DNA from: G047528255 sp047528255 | Lineage (GTDB): Bacteria; Bacteroidota; Bacteroidia; Flavobacteriales; Blattabacteriaceae | Length of the DNA stretch: 64,000 nt | NCBI GenBank assembly: GCA_047528255.1 | Contig: CP180024.1 | Location: 310,001 to 374,000 of the forward strand | Direction: 5' to 3' | Shown: positions 8,952-18,796 of the stretch, one piece after another | Layout of the letters: every line of letters starts with the position of its first letter | Position numbering within the stretch: the stretch's first letter is position 1 | Notes under the pieces: model-generated | Databases searched by the model: none | What the model saw: the letters and a program-made list of their open reading frames with translations, nothing else | What the model was told of the DNA's origin: nothing | Position numbers and translations under genes: made by a program

Positions 8952-9515
8952 ATGGCATCCACTGCAGATATTAGAAAAGGTTTATGTATCAAGTTCAATC
9001 ATGACATTTACAAAGTAGTCGAATTTCTCCACGTAAAACCGGGAAAAGGGCCAGCTTTCGTACGCACCAAGCTCAAGAGTCTGAGCACAGGACGTCTGTT
9101 AGAAAACACCTTTCCCTCCGGACATAAAATAGAAGAAGTTCGTGTAGAATTCCGCTTGTATCAATCTTTATACCAAGATGAAAATGGCTTTCATTTTATG
9201 AATACAAAAGATTACAATCAAATATATCTACCCAAAACATTGATAGAAAGTCCCCAATTCCTTAAAGAAGGGACCAATGTCATTATAAGCTTTCGAGTAG
9301 ACGATGAAACTCCGCTATCCGTGGAGATGCCCTCCCATATCGTATTAGAAGTGATCTATACCGAACCCGGTGTCAAAGGAGATACCGCAACCAATGCTAC
9401 CAAATCTGCCACTTTGGAAACAGGTTCAACGATACAAGTGCCTCTATTCATAAGAACTGGTGATCGGATTAAAGTCAACATTGAGGACGCCTCATACATG
9501 GAAAGATCAAAATAA
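8952..9515 (+). CDS. efp: Translation elongation factor P
   Basis: EF-P relieves ribosome stalling at polyproline. The 187-residue protein has the KOW-like N-domain with the loop KPGKGPAF, whose Lys32 is the position usually modified, then two OB folds. The C-terminal GDRIKVNIEDASYMER is typical. It starts 32 bp after lpxA; this neighbourhood (lpxA-efp-sucD) is common in flavobacteria. Confidence 0.95.
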   Translation: MASTADIRKGLCIKFNHDIYKVVEFLHVKPGKGPAFVRTKLKSLSTGRLLENTFPSGHKIEEVRVEFRLYQSLYQDENGFHFMNTKDYNQIYLPKTLIESPQFLKEGTNVIISFRVDDETPLSVEMPSHIVLEVIYTEPGVKGDTATNATKSATLETGSTIQVPLFIRTGDRIKVNIEDASYMERSK

Positions 9516-9551
9516 ATCATCATTAAAAAAATCCCTTCTGAAAAACAGCAT

Positions 9552-10424
9552 ATGAGTATTTTAGTCAATAAAGATTCGAAAATTATCGTACAAGGATTTA
9601 CCGGAAAAGAAGCCACCTTTCACGCTCAACAAATGATTGCTTACGGTACTCAAGTCGTCGGCGGAGTCACCCCGGGAAAAGGCAGACAAAAACATTTAGA
9701 AAGACCAGTTTTTGACACCGTCAGCGAAGCCGTAAAAAAAACAGAAGCTGACGTAAGTATTATTTTCGTTCCTCCGGCCTTTGCTTCCGACGCCATCCTG
9801 GAAGCCGCTGATTCCGGCATTGCCCTTATCGTCTGTATCACAGAAGGCATACCTGTTTCGGATATGACCAGAGTAAAACAACACCTTGAAAATAAAAACT
9901 GTCGATTGATCGGACCCAATTGCCCCGGTATCATCACATCTGAAGAGGCCAAAGTAGGAATCATGCCCGGCTTCGTATTCAAAAAAGGTAGAATAGGCAT
10001 CGTATCCAGATCTGGAACGCTCACTTATGAAGCCGCTGATCAAGTTTTTAAAGCCGGTTACGGCATCTCTACAGCCATCGGAATCGGAGGAGACCCAATT
10101 ATCGGAACGAGTATACGAGAAGCCGTTGAATTGTTCATGGCAGACGTCGATACCGATGCCATTGTCATTATTGGAGAAATCGGAGGACAACTTGAAGCAG
10201 AAGCCGCCCGATGGATTAAAAAAACTAGTAATAAAAAATCCGTTATAGGATTCATAGCCGGACAGACAGCTCCCAAAGGACGTACCATGGGTCATGCCGG
10301 AGCTATCGTCGGCGGAGAAGATGATACGGCACTAGCCAAAATGCAGATCATGGCTGAATGCGGTATCCGTGTGGTAAAGTCTCCAGCCGAAATCGGACGT
10401 CAAGTAGCAGAGGTCCTAAGTTGA
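9552..10424 (+). CDS. sucD: Succinyl-CoA synthetase alpha subunit
   Basis: The alpha subunit of the TCA-cycle ligase binds CoA and carries the phospho-His. The 290-residue protein has the Rossmann CoA-binding domain (VQGFTGKEATFHA), the GPNCPGII loop and the active-site His248 in TMGHAGAIVGG. It needs SucC, which is not in this window. Flavobacteria often keep sucD here, away from sucC. It lies 36 bp after efp. Confidence 0.95.
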   Translation: MSILVNKDSKIIVQGFTGKEATFHAQQMIAYGTQVVGGVTPGKGRQKHLERPVFDTVSEAVKKTEADVSIIFVPPAFASDAILEAADSGIALIVCITEGIPVSDMTRVKQHLENKNCRLIGPNCPGIITSEEAKVGIMPGFVFKKGRIGIVSRSGTLTYEAADQVFKAGYGISTAIGIGGDPIIGTSIREAVELFMADVDTDAIVIIGEIGGQLEAEAARWIKKTSNKKSVIGFIAGQTAPKGRTMGHAGAIVGGEDDTALAKMQIMAECGIRVVKSPAEIGRQVAEVLS

Positions 10425-10449
10425 TAAATTTCAAAGACAAAGGGATGAG

Positions 10450-13275
10450 ATGGATAAAAGCATTCGCATTTATGGAGCAAGGCAGCACAATTTAAAAAAC
10501 GTCGACTTGGAAATCCCCCGTGATCAGCTCGTAGTGATTACCGGTTTGAGCGGAAGTGGAAAATCATCTCTAGCTTTTGACACTCTTTACGCTGAAGGCC
10601 AACGTCGATATTTGGAAACTCTTTCGGCCTATTCCCGACAATTTCTAGGGGGGCTTCAACGCCCCGATGTGGATAAAATCGATGGGCTTTCTCCCGTCAT
10701 CGCCATCGAACAAAAGACTATCTCCAAAAATCCCCGTTCCACTATAGGGACGATCACCGAGATTTACGATTTTCTCAGACTGTTGTACGCTCGTATATCC
10801 AAGGCGTATTCTTACATTACCGGAGAAAAAATGGTCTCTCATACTGATACGCAAATCAGAGAGATGATCTTCGAAGACTATCGGAAAAAGAAAATCCTCA
10901 TTCTGGCCCCAGTAGTCCGATCGCGCAAAGGACATTATCGAGAGCTTTTCGAATCCATTCGAAAACGCGGTTTTCTAAAAGCACGTATCGACGGAGCTAT
11001 TGTAGATCTCAATTCCGGAATGCAACTCGATCGATACAAGATCCACGATATTGAGATCGTTATTGATCGCTTAGATTTACAAGAAGAAGATAGCATTCAA
11101 AAAAGGCTCAAGAATAGCATCTCCACGGCAATGCATCATGGAGAAGGTGTTTTGATGATCCTTGAATACGGGACGGATGAACCCAGATACCTCAGCAAAC
11201 ACCTAATGTGTACTCAGAGCGGTCTCGCTTACCCCACACCTGAGTCCAATACCTTTTCTTTCAACTCACCTAAAGGGGCCTGCCCGAACTGCAAAGGCTT
11301 GGGAACGGTGCAAGAAGGACATCTTGAAAAAATTATTCCAGATGATACGATATCCATCGAAAAAGGAGGTATAAAACCCATAGAAAGAAGATCATATCCC
11401 ATTATTTTTAAACAATTGAAAGCCATTGCAAAGCAATTTGAATTCAGTTTGAAAGATCCTATCAATAAAATACCTTTAGAAGCTTTGCAAGCCATCCTTT
11501 ACGGTATAGAAAAAAACTTCTCCGTCGAGCTCGAATTTGCTTGCTTGAGCAAGACTTACGAATTGCGTTTCGAAGGAATCATCCCTTATATAAAAAGGGT
11601 GTCGCAAGAAGAACAAGCTGGAACCATTTCTCTGTCAAAATACATGGAAGAAAAAATATGTCCCGAATGTTCAGGCTCCAGGTTAAGAAAAGAATCCCGG
11701 TTTTTCAAAATCGAAGGGAAAAATATCAGCGATGTTTTCAAGCTTGATATTAAGCAACTGAATGCCTGGGTGCATCAAATAGAAAACAACCTCTCGGACA
11801 AGAATCGACTCATTTCACAAGACATCTTTAAAGAGTTGCGAAGCCGTATCGGATTTTTGCTCCAAGTAGGCCTAGACTATTTGAGCTTGGATCGGCCTGC
11901 CAAAACGCTATCGGGAGGAGAAGCCCAACGTATCCGCCTGGCTACACAAATCGGGTCGCAATTGGTCAACGTGCTCTACATCTTAGATGAACCGAGCATC
12001 GGTCTTCATCAAAGAGACAACTGTCTACTTATTAGCACCTTAAAAAGGTTAACAGAAATAGGAAATTCCACTATTGTCATCGAACACGATCGCGATATGA
12101 TCGAACAAGCCGATCACATTGTAGATCTCGGCCCTGGGGCAGGCCAACACGGTGGCGTAATCCTTTTCAACGGTCAACCACAAGACCTGTCAAAAGCTGA
12201 TACCCTGACTGCAAAATATATCAGAAGAGAACTCAACGTTTCACTTCCGGAGCGCAAACGTGAAGGAAACGGTCAAGCACTTGTCTTGAAAGGCGCTCGC
12301 GGAAATAATTTGAAAAATGTCACACTAAATATTCCATTGGGAAAAATGGTCTGCATGACAGGAGTATCCGGAAGCGGAAAATCCTCATTGCTCAATGAAA
12401 CCCTTTTCCGCATTTTGAACAAACATTTTTATCATGCAGAAAAGGAACCTTTGCCCTATAAATCCATCTCGGGCTTGGAATACGTTGACAAAGTCATCGA
12501 TATTACTCAAAGCCCTATAGGACGAACACCGCGATCCAATCCGGCCACATATACAGGATTGTTTTCAGATATCCGAAACTTGTTTTCCGAAGTTCCCGAA
12601 GCCAAGATCAGGGGATACAAACCCGGGCGTTTTTCTTTCAATGTGAAAAACGGACGCTGTGAAACATGTGAAGGAGCAGGGTTTCGTACGATAAAAATGA
12701 GTTTTTTGCCAGATATACAGATCCATTGTGAAAAATGTCAAGGCAGACATTTCAACAAAGAAACCCTGGAAATCCGTTATAAAGGAAAATCCATAGCCGA
12801 TGTTTTGAAAATGACCGTTGAGGAAGCCGTAACTTTTTTCGAATCGATACCCAAGATCTACACTAAAGTAAAATGTCTACAAGAAGTTGGTTTGGGATAT
12901 TTACCCCTGGGACAATCTTCCGTAACCCTTTCCGGAGGAGAAGCCCAAAGAGTAAAATTAGCCACCGAACTCAGCCGAAAACAGACGGGAAAGACGATAT
13001 ACATTCTCGATGAACCCACTACGGGATTACACTTTGAAGATATTCGAATTTTGGTGGAATTATTGAACCGATTGGTTGATCTGGGAAATACGGTATTGAT
13101 CATAGAGCATAATTTGGACGTGATAAAAATAGCTGATCACATCATCGATATAGGGCCAGAAGGAGGTCGAAACGGAGGAGAAATCATAGCCGAAGGTCTT
13201 TCCGAACAAATAGCCAAATCCCCCAAAAGTCATACGGGAAAATTTCTTGAAAAGGAATTGAGTTTTTATAAATAA
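10450..13275 (+). CDS. uvrA: Excinuclease ABC subunit A (UvrA)
   Basis: UvrA recognises damaged DNA in nucleotide excision repair. The 941-residue product is full length. It has two ABC halves, each with Walker A (GLSGSGKSS near 35; GVSGSGKSS near 640) and a signature (LSGGEAQRIRLA and LSGGEAQRVKLA), two Walker B motifs (YILDEPSIGLH and YILDEPTTGLH) and paired Cys motifs of the zinc modules (CPNCKGLG, CPECSGSR, CETCEGAG, CEKCQGRH). It begins 25 bp after sucD. It is the last gene of the IS-free block; an IS fragment starts 23 bp after its stop. Confidence 0.97.
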   Translation: MDKSIRIYGARQHNLKNVDLEIPRDQLVVITGLSGSGKSSLAFDTLYAEGQRRYLETLSAYSRQFLGGLQRPDVDKIDGLSPVIAIEQKTISKNPRSTIGTITEIYDFLRLLYARISKAYSYITGEKMVSHTDTQIREMIFEDYRKKKILILAPVVRSRKGHYRELFESIRKRGFLKARIDGAIVDLNSGMQLDRYKIHDIEIVIDRLDLQEEDSIQKRLKNSISTAMHHGEGVLMILEYGTDEPRYLSKHLMCTQSGLAYPTPESNTFSFNSPKGACPNCKGLGTVQEGHLEKIIPDDTISIEKGGIKPIERRSYPIIFKQLKAIAKQFEFSLKDPINKIPLEALQAILYGIEKNFSVELEFACLSKTYELRFEGIIPYIKRVSQEEQAGTISLSKYMEEKICPECSGSRLRKESRFFKIEGKNISDVFKLDIKQLNAWVHQIENNLSDKNRLISQDIFKELRSRIGFLLQVGLDYLSLDRPAKTLSGGEAQRIRLATQIGSQLVNVLYILDEPSIGLHQRDNCLLISTLKRLTEIGNSTIVIEHDRDMIEQADHIVDLGPGAGQHGGVILFNGQPQDLSKADTLTAKYIRRELNVSLPERKREGNGQALVLKGARGNNLKNVTLNIPLGKMVCMTGVSGSGKSSLLNETLFRILNKHFYHAEKEPLPYKSISGLEYVDKVIDITQSPIGRTPRSNPATYTGLFSDIRNLFSEVPEAKIRGYKPGRFSFNVKNGRCETCEGAGFRTIKMSFLPDIQIHCEKCQGRHFNKETLEIRYKGKSIADVLKMTVEEAVTFFESIPKIYTKVKCLQEVGLGYLPLGQSSVTLSGGEAQRVKLATELSRKQTGKTIYILDEPTTGLHFEDIRILVELLNRLVDLGNTVLIIEHNLDVIKIADHIIDIGPEGGRNGGEIIAEGLSEQIAKSPKSHTGKFLEKELSFYK

Positions 13276-13298
13276 TTGACACTTCGAGATGTTATTTC

Positions 13299-13520
13299 GA
13301 TACCATTGTGTTAATGGTGGATTACGTTTATTCAGCCTATTAGATGACTTCGTTAGAAGAAGATGTAGATTTAGTTTTTCACATTGTATTCGAAATACAT
13401 TTGATTATAAATTAATTAATTATATCTATTTTTACGGATAGCTCATAATAATGCCAAAGGAACGATACAAATTATGCGCCATAGCATCCATAAAATGCTG
13501 GACATACACACGAGCTTCCT
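13299..13520 (-). mobile_element. IS5-like element, 3'-end fragment (minus)
   Basis: It starts with a degraded terminal repeat (GATACCATTGTGTTAATGG), runs through the AT-rich 3' untranslated part and the last codons of the transposase (matching the AQHLMEAMAHNLY region), then ends without a second terminus. Confidence 0.8.
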
Positions 13521-13945
13521 CGTTGTAATTTTTTTTTAGTTCCTCGGTGAGTATGTTTTCTTCTTTTGTCCATGAACTTCATAGTCTCATATTTTCCATA
13601 GCGTTATAACGTTAGTATGACACGGCTGAGTTCTTGTGTCGTTGGTATTTATAAAAAATTGAAATCATTATTTTAAGGTGTATTACGTTTCATTAATCGT
13701 TACCGTTTCGGAGGGATAGAAACGAGCTGTAGAGTACCATATTCTTCACCGTGAAGTTCCTGCTTCCAAAAAACGAATTAAACTTTCAACTTAATGTTTA
13801 CCAAATTATTAATCTTTTCCGTTCTGGTTCGGTAACTTTTGCGTTACGATGGTCTCGAAGGGGTGAGTCTTTGAAATAAAAATAGCCTTTAAAGCCTACT
13901 AATTCCAAGAATTTTTTCATAAGTGGTTTTAAAAAAAAGTTGCTA
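13521..13945 (-). pseudogene. Degraded unknown gene downstream of thyA
   Basis: The stretch has no intact gene. On the minus strand, about 28 bp after the thyA stop, a frame opens with MKKFLELVGFKGYFYFKDSP and runs 40 codons before a stop; a neighbouring frame then gives EEYGTLQLVSIPP. This looks like a frameshifted coding remnant, but I do not recognise the family, and it may be noise. Confidence 0.3.
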
Positions 13946-14740
13946 TTATACAGCTACAGTTCCTTTGATGTGAGGATGCGGATCATAATCATTTAAAGTG
14001 AAATCTTCAAACTGAAAATCAAAGAGATCCGTTACCTTCGGGTTGAGGATCATCTGCGGTAAAAATTTCGGTTTTCGTGTCAACTGTAATTGTACCTGTT
14101 CGATATGATTGTCATAGATATGCGCGTCACCCAAAGTATGGATGAATTCTCCTACGTTGAGTTCCGTCACTTGAGCCATCATCATGAGCAATAAAGAATA
14201 CGAGGCTATATTGAAAGGAACTCCTAAAAAAATATCCGCGCTCCGTTGATAGAGTTGCAAAGAGAGCTTCCCCTGAGCAACATAAAATTGAAATAAAGCG
14301 TGACAGGGAGGAAGTGCCATTTGTTCGATCATTCCCACATTCCAAGCCGAGACGATCAAACGGCGCGAGTCGGGGTTTTTTCGAATTTCCTCGATAAGTT
14401 GGCTGATTTGATCGATATGTTTACCATATTTTGTAGGCCAGCTGCGCCATTGAAAACCGTAAACGGGCCCCAATTCTCCGCTTTCGTCGGCCCATTCGCC
14501 CCATATAGAAACGTTATTCTCCTTCAAATACGAAATGTTCGAGCTCCCTTTGAGGAACCAGAGTAATTCATGGATGATCGATCGTAAATGCAGTTTTTTG
14601 GTTGTCAATAGCGGAAATCCTTTTTGTAGATCAAAGCGCATTTGATATCCGAAAATGCTTTGGGTTCCAATACCAGTACGGTTTTCCTTCTTTATACCTT
14701 GATCGAGAATATTCTGGATCAGCTCGAGGTATTGTTGCAT
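13946..14740 (-). CDS. thyA: Thymidylate synthase
   Basis: ThyA converts dUMP to dTMP with methylene-tetrahydrofolate. From MQQYLELIQ the product has 264 residues, the usual length, with catalytic Cys146 in LPPCHALFQFYV, the RRLIVSAWN phosphate-binding block, QRSADIFLGVPFNIASY and the folate/dUMP motif GDAHIYDNH. A Met 13 codons upstream adds an Asn/Thr/Ser-rich stretch not seen in the family, so I reject it. An IS copy begins 60 bp upstream of the start, so the promoter lies in a very small gap. Confidence 0.95.
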   Translation of the reverse strand: MQQYLELIQNILDQGIKKENRTGIGTQSIFGYQMRFDLQKGFPLLTTKKLHLRSIIHELLWFLKGSSNISYLKENNVSIWGEWADESGELGPVYGFQWRSWPTKYGKHIDQISQLIEEIRKNPDSRRLIVSAWNVGMIEQMALPPCHALFQFYVAQGKLSLQLYQRSADIFLGVPFNIASYSLLLMMMAQVTELNVGEFIHTLGDAHIYDNHIEQVQLQLTRKPKFLPQMILNPKVTDLFDFQFEDFTLNDYDPHPHIKGTVAV

Positions 14741-14800
14741 GGAATTTCTTGTGTTGCTTGTTCCATTTTTCTGATGCAATGTAAGAAAAATACCTGCATT

Positions 14801-15600
14801 GAAACGATTGTATTAAGCTGAACTACGTTTATTCAGCCATCCTAGATGGCTTCGTTGAGGACGATGTAAATTCACTCTTTCATATTATATTCGAAATATA
14901 ATTAATTATAATTTAATTAATTATATCTATTTTTTATGAAAAACACCTAATACTTCCAGGGGGACGATACAACCTATTCGCCACCTCCATAAGGTGCTGG
15001 GCATGCACACAATCTAATCCTTTATAACGACCTTACCTGATACAAACCAACGCTTTATATTGCCAATAAGTACGTTCTACTACCCATCAGGTTTTACTCA
15101 CTAATTTGTTGAATAATATAACTAGCCCCTATTAAGGGCCGGTTGGTATAGGCATTCTTCTGTATAAAGTCTTTAATCCCTCGCCTATGAAAGTAAGATC
15201 CTCGGCTGGAAGCTTGGTAAGCTTTGTTTGTTATACTTCTCTGGGTTTATATCCTAGTCTTGCTTATTAATGGCTTTAGCCCTCTACTATCATGCTCATT
15301 GGCTGCTAGGCTATGACTGCTAGTCTCATTCCATTTTTATCCCCCCCCTTATGTGCTTCTTGTATCCGTAGTAGAGTTTACCTGATTTCTTGAGCCATTT
15401 TCCTTGAATGTCTACTCCTGATTGAGCCTCTTTTTTTTATCCTTGCTTTTCTTTGACTGATTTGCTTTTACCGTTTTTCCTTCCTATCCTCCACTACGTG
15501 GGTAGGATCTCCCTTGGGAGCAAAGGGACTCACTGTAATACTGGCGTAGACTATCACGCCTGTTTTAACTATCGCCTGATGCTTTTCTAATTCCTTATTG
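14801..15600 (-). mobile_element. IS5-like element, truncated copy (minus)
   Basis: It begins with a degenerate end (GAAACGATTGTATTAAGCTG) and covers the 3' untranslated part and the transposase back to the region encoding INKELEKHQAIVK. It is cut at 15600 where the next fragment in plus orientation begins. Many frameshifts and stops are present. Confidence 0.85.
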
Positions 15601-16121
15601 TACATAGCGTAGCAGCGAATGAGCATGATAGTAGAGGTCTAAAGCCATTAATAAGCAAACTAAGATATAAATCCAGAGAAGTATATTCAGACAAAGGTTA
15701 CCAAGTGCTAGCGAACGTGTCTTACTTTCATAGTCAAGGCATCAAAGAACGTATACAGAAGAAAGCCTATAGGAACCGCCCTTAAGTAAGGCAGCTATAT
15801 TATTCATATATAATTAATGAGTAAAACTCAATGGGTAGTAGAACATACTTTTGTCAGTATAAAGCGTTGGTTTGGATCAGGCAAGGCTCGTTACAAAAGA
15901 TTAAATCGTGTGCATGCCCAGCATCTTATGGCGGCTATGGCGCATAATTTGTATCATTCCCCTGGCATTATTATGTGCTGTTCATAAAAATAGATATAAT
16001 TAATTGATTTATAATAAATAAGTTTTAGAATATAATGTGAAAGACTAAATCTAGATTTTCTCTAACGAAGCCGTCTAGGAGATTGAATAAATGTAATTCA
16101 CCATTAATACAATGGTATCTC
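15601..16121 (+). mobile_element. IS5-like element, 3' half (plus)
   Basis: It starts inside the transposase gene (TACATAGCGTAGCAGCGAATG, the AVHSVAANEHD region), includes the degenerate YADKGY and VERTFGSIKRWFG regions, and finishes in a damaged terminus near 16121. Confidence 0.85.
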
Positions 16122-16430
16122 AACATAATTAGTGAGTAAAAAACAATAGCTAGCAGAACATACTTTTGGCAGTATAAAGCGTTGGTTTGGATCAGGTAAG
16201 GTTAAAAAAGGATTAGCACGTGTGCGTGCTCAGCATCTTATTGAGGCTATGGCTCATAATTTGTATCGTTCCCCTGTATTATTATGGATGTTTATAAAAA
16301 TAGATATATTTAATTAATTTATAATCAATAGTATTTCGAATATTATGTGAAATACTAAATCTCCATCGTCTCCAACGAAGCCCATCTAGGATGGCTGAAT
16401 AAACATAATCTACCTTAACAAAATGGTCTC
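16122..16430 (+). mobile_element. IS5-like element, 3'-end fragment (plus)
   Basis: This second, shorter 3' piece starts at the LVSK codons and ends in AACAAAATGGTCTC. It stands in tandem with the previous fragment, which suggests recombination between copies. Its right end is 83 bp upstream of the tRNA gene. Confidence 0.85.
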
Positions 16431-16513
16431 ACCCTTTTATTCCGGAAGCGTCATTTTTTTCTGGAAAACTTTTATTTTTATATTAAATGTCATAGATTTA
16501 CAGCCACGTTATA

Positions 16514-16597
16514 GCCCACGTGGTGAAATTGGTAGACACGCCATCTTGAGGGGGTGGTATCTGCAAGGATGTGCTGGTTCGAATCCAGTCGTGGGCA
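16514..16597 (+). tRNA. tRNA-Leu (anticodon GAG)
   Basis: A complete class II tRNA folds by eye. The acceptor stem GCCCACG pairs with CGTGGGC. There is a D arm with GGTAGACAC, an anticodon stem CCATC/GGTGG around loop TTGAGGG giving GAG, a long variable arm, and a T arm GCTGG-TTCGAAT-CCAGT. The discriminator is A, and CCA is not encoded. It reads CUU/CUC Leu codons. It is alone between two IS clusters. Confidence 0.93.
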
Positions 16598-16826
16598 CAA
16601 ATTAAATAGTTAAAATACTTATAAATAGAACATTATTAAAAATTTAAATTTATGTTGATCAACATTTGATCAAAAATTTTTTTCTTTCCCGCCTCTTGCT
16701 CCACTGATACGGATCTATAGAGTTTCTTTCGCTCTACAATTCTTTGCCTTCTTCTTCGACTTGAGCATGCAATTTTTTGTACTTTTTATTATTTTATAAT
16801 AAGCCATATCTACGAAAAATCCCTCT
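16598..16826. other. Intergenic stretch after tRNA-Leu
   Basis: This is AT-rich sequence between the tRNA and the next IS cluster. I see no gene or clear terminator in it. Confidence 0.5.
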
Positions 16827-18479
16827 GAGACCATTCTGTTAATGATGGATTACGTTTATTCAGGCTCTCAAATGGCTTCGTTGGAGACGATGAAGATTTA
16901 TTCTTTTACATTGTATTCAAAATACTATTGATTATAAATCAATTATATCTATTTTTATAAACAGCGCATAATGATTCCAGTGGCACGATACAAATTATGA
17001 GAACGTTGCATGGGAGAAGAAAGTTAAAATATTTGTAAATCAATATATTGTTTCGAATATTATGGAGTAGAAAATAAAAAAATTCGAATCTATACTTAGA
17101 AGCACCGTATAACTAAGCCTTAGTGAACTATATATGGAACGTTCTACCAGAAGGAGCTAGTTTTTCAAAAGGTTAAATACCCAGACCTACTGGGAAGGTA
17201 TGGAGAGAGAAATAAGAAAAATATATCAAAAAGACCAGAGAATAAAAAGCCAACCTTCTTACAGTGGAATATCGTTGTTTACGATGATGCTTTTGAGTCA
17301 ATGGTATGATCTAGTGATGTAGAACGGAAGAATTGGTGAAAGAATCCTTGAGCTATATGCTCTTTTTCGGTTTTCGATTCGAAAATCAAAACCCAAATCA
17401 TAGGACTCTATGCAGATTTTGCAATGAAATAGTAGATAAAAAGACATATGATCGCTTACTGAAAAAGATCAATAAGCAATTAGGAAAGCATCAGGCTATA
17501 GTTAAAACAGGAGTGATAGTAGATACCAGTATTACAGTGAGGCCCTTTGCTCCCAAGGGCCCTCCTACCTACGTAGTGGAGGATCGGGAAGGAAGAGGGC
17601 AAAATCAAATCAGTCAAAGAAAATCAAGGACAAAAAAAGAGACTCAATCAGGAGTAAATCCTCAAGGAAAATGGCTTAAGAAATCAGGTAAACTCTACTA
17701 CGGATATAAGAAGACATAGGGGGGATAAAAATGAAATGATACTAGCACTACATAGTGTAGCAGCTAATGAGTATGATAGTAGAGCGGTAAAGTCATTAAT
17801 AAATAAACTAGGATATAAAATCCAGAGAAATATATGTAAACAAAGGTTACCAAGTTTCAGTTAACGTATCTTATTTTCATAGTCGAGCCATCAAAGACCG
17901 TGTACAGAAGAACGCATATAGGAACTGTCCCTTAAGTAGGGTGCTATATTATTCAACAAATAAGTGAGTAAACCCCGATGGGTACTAGAACGTACTTTAT
18001 AGCAGTATAAAGATTTTGCCTGGATCAGGTAAGATTTATTATAAAGGATTAGCTCGTATGCCTGCCCAGCATCTTATGGAGGCTATGGCGAATAATTTGT
18101 ATCGTTCCCTCGCATTATTATGACCTATTTATAACAATAGATATAATTAATTAATTTATAATTAATTATATTTCGAATATAATGTAAAAGAATAAATATA
18201 CATCGTCTCTAACGAAGGCCATCTAGGATGGCTGAATAAACGTAGTCCAGCATTAACACAATGGTCTCATTTTCTTTCTACATACCTTCCAGTATATCAA
18301 TGGTTTTATTTTTTAAAAACTGACTCCTTCTGGTAGAACGTCCATATATAGTTCACTAAATTTTATTTGTGCGGTGCTTCTGAGCATAGATCCGAATCTT
18401 TTATTTTATACTCTATATATACAAAACAATATATTGATTTACAAATATTTTTAACATCCTTCTCCGATGCAACGTTCTC
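16827..18479 (-). mobile_element. IS5-like element (minus), split by an inserted copy
   Basis: The left part (16827-16998) is the 3' end, starting GAGACCATTCTGTTAATG. The right part (18269-18479) is the 5' region, ending GATGCAACGTTCTC. A full-length plus copy sits between. The middle of this copy is missing, so insertion was accompanied or followed by deletion. Confidence 0.85.
16999..18268 (+). mobile_element. IS5-like element, full-length but inactive (plus), nested
   Basis: Both ends are present: GAGAACGTTGCATGGGAGAA at the left and AACACAATGGTCTC at the right, 1270 bp apart. The transposase is broken. The longest open part is 17333-17719 (128 codons), holding the first catalytic Asp in IVDTSITV and the GKLYYGYKK block; a frameshift follows before the second Asp and the Glu. 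This is one of the best copies for reconstructing the element. Confidence 0.88.
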
Positions 18480-18740
18480 GTATCATGCCCCTGGAATAAT
18501 TATTAGCTATTCATAAAAACAGATGAGATTAATTTATTTATAATCAATATTTTTCATATAAAATATGAAAGATTAAATAGCCACCGTATCCAACAAAGCC
18601 TATCTAGGAGGCTTAATAAACGTAATCCACCTTAAGTATAACCTGATGATTTTTTAATACCTTATTGATCCTCCATCTTCTCCAACAAAGCTCATCTAGA
18701 AGGCTGAATAAACATAATCCACCATTAATACAATGGTCTC
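18480..18740 (+). mobile_element. IS5-like element, 3'-end fragments (plus)
   Basis: Two overlapping pieces of the 3' end, the second with its own GGCTGAATAAACATAATCC step, end in ATACAATGGTCTC at 18740, only 56 bp before the protease gene. Confidence 0.8.
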
Positions 18741-18755
18741 TTTTGATCTAATACG

Positions 18756-18763
18756 TATATTTG
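18756..18763 (+). promoter_or_regulatory. Candidate -7 box of the DegP/HtrA gene
   Basis: TATATTTG matches TAnnTTTG and lies 33 bp before the ATG, just outside the IS end at 18740. The -33 position would fall inside the IS, where I see no TTTG at standard spacing. Confidence 0.35.
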
Positions 18764-18796
18764 TAAGCCAGTAAAAACAAAACATTTGTACTTGAT

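Noticed and set aside
9696..10295. 199-codon minus-strand frame opposite sucD
   Set aside because: sucD is complete on the plus strand; the Ser/Gly/Phe-rich antisense product is a codon-complement artefact.
16423..16605. 60-codon plus-strand frame starting at the IS end
   Set aside because: It runs through the IS tip and the tRNA-Leu gene; the tRNA fold explains the sequence.
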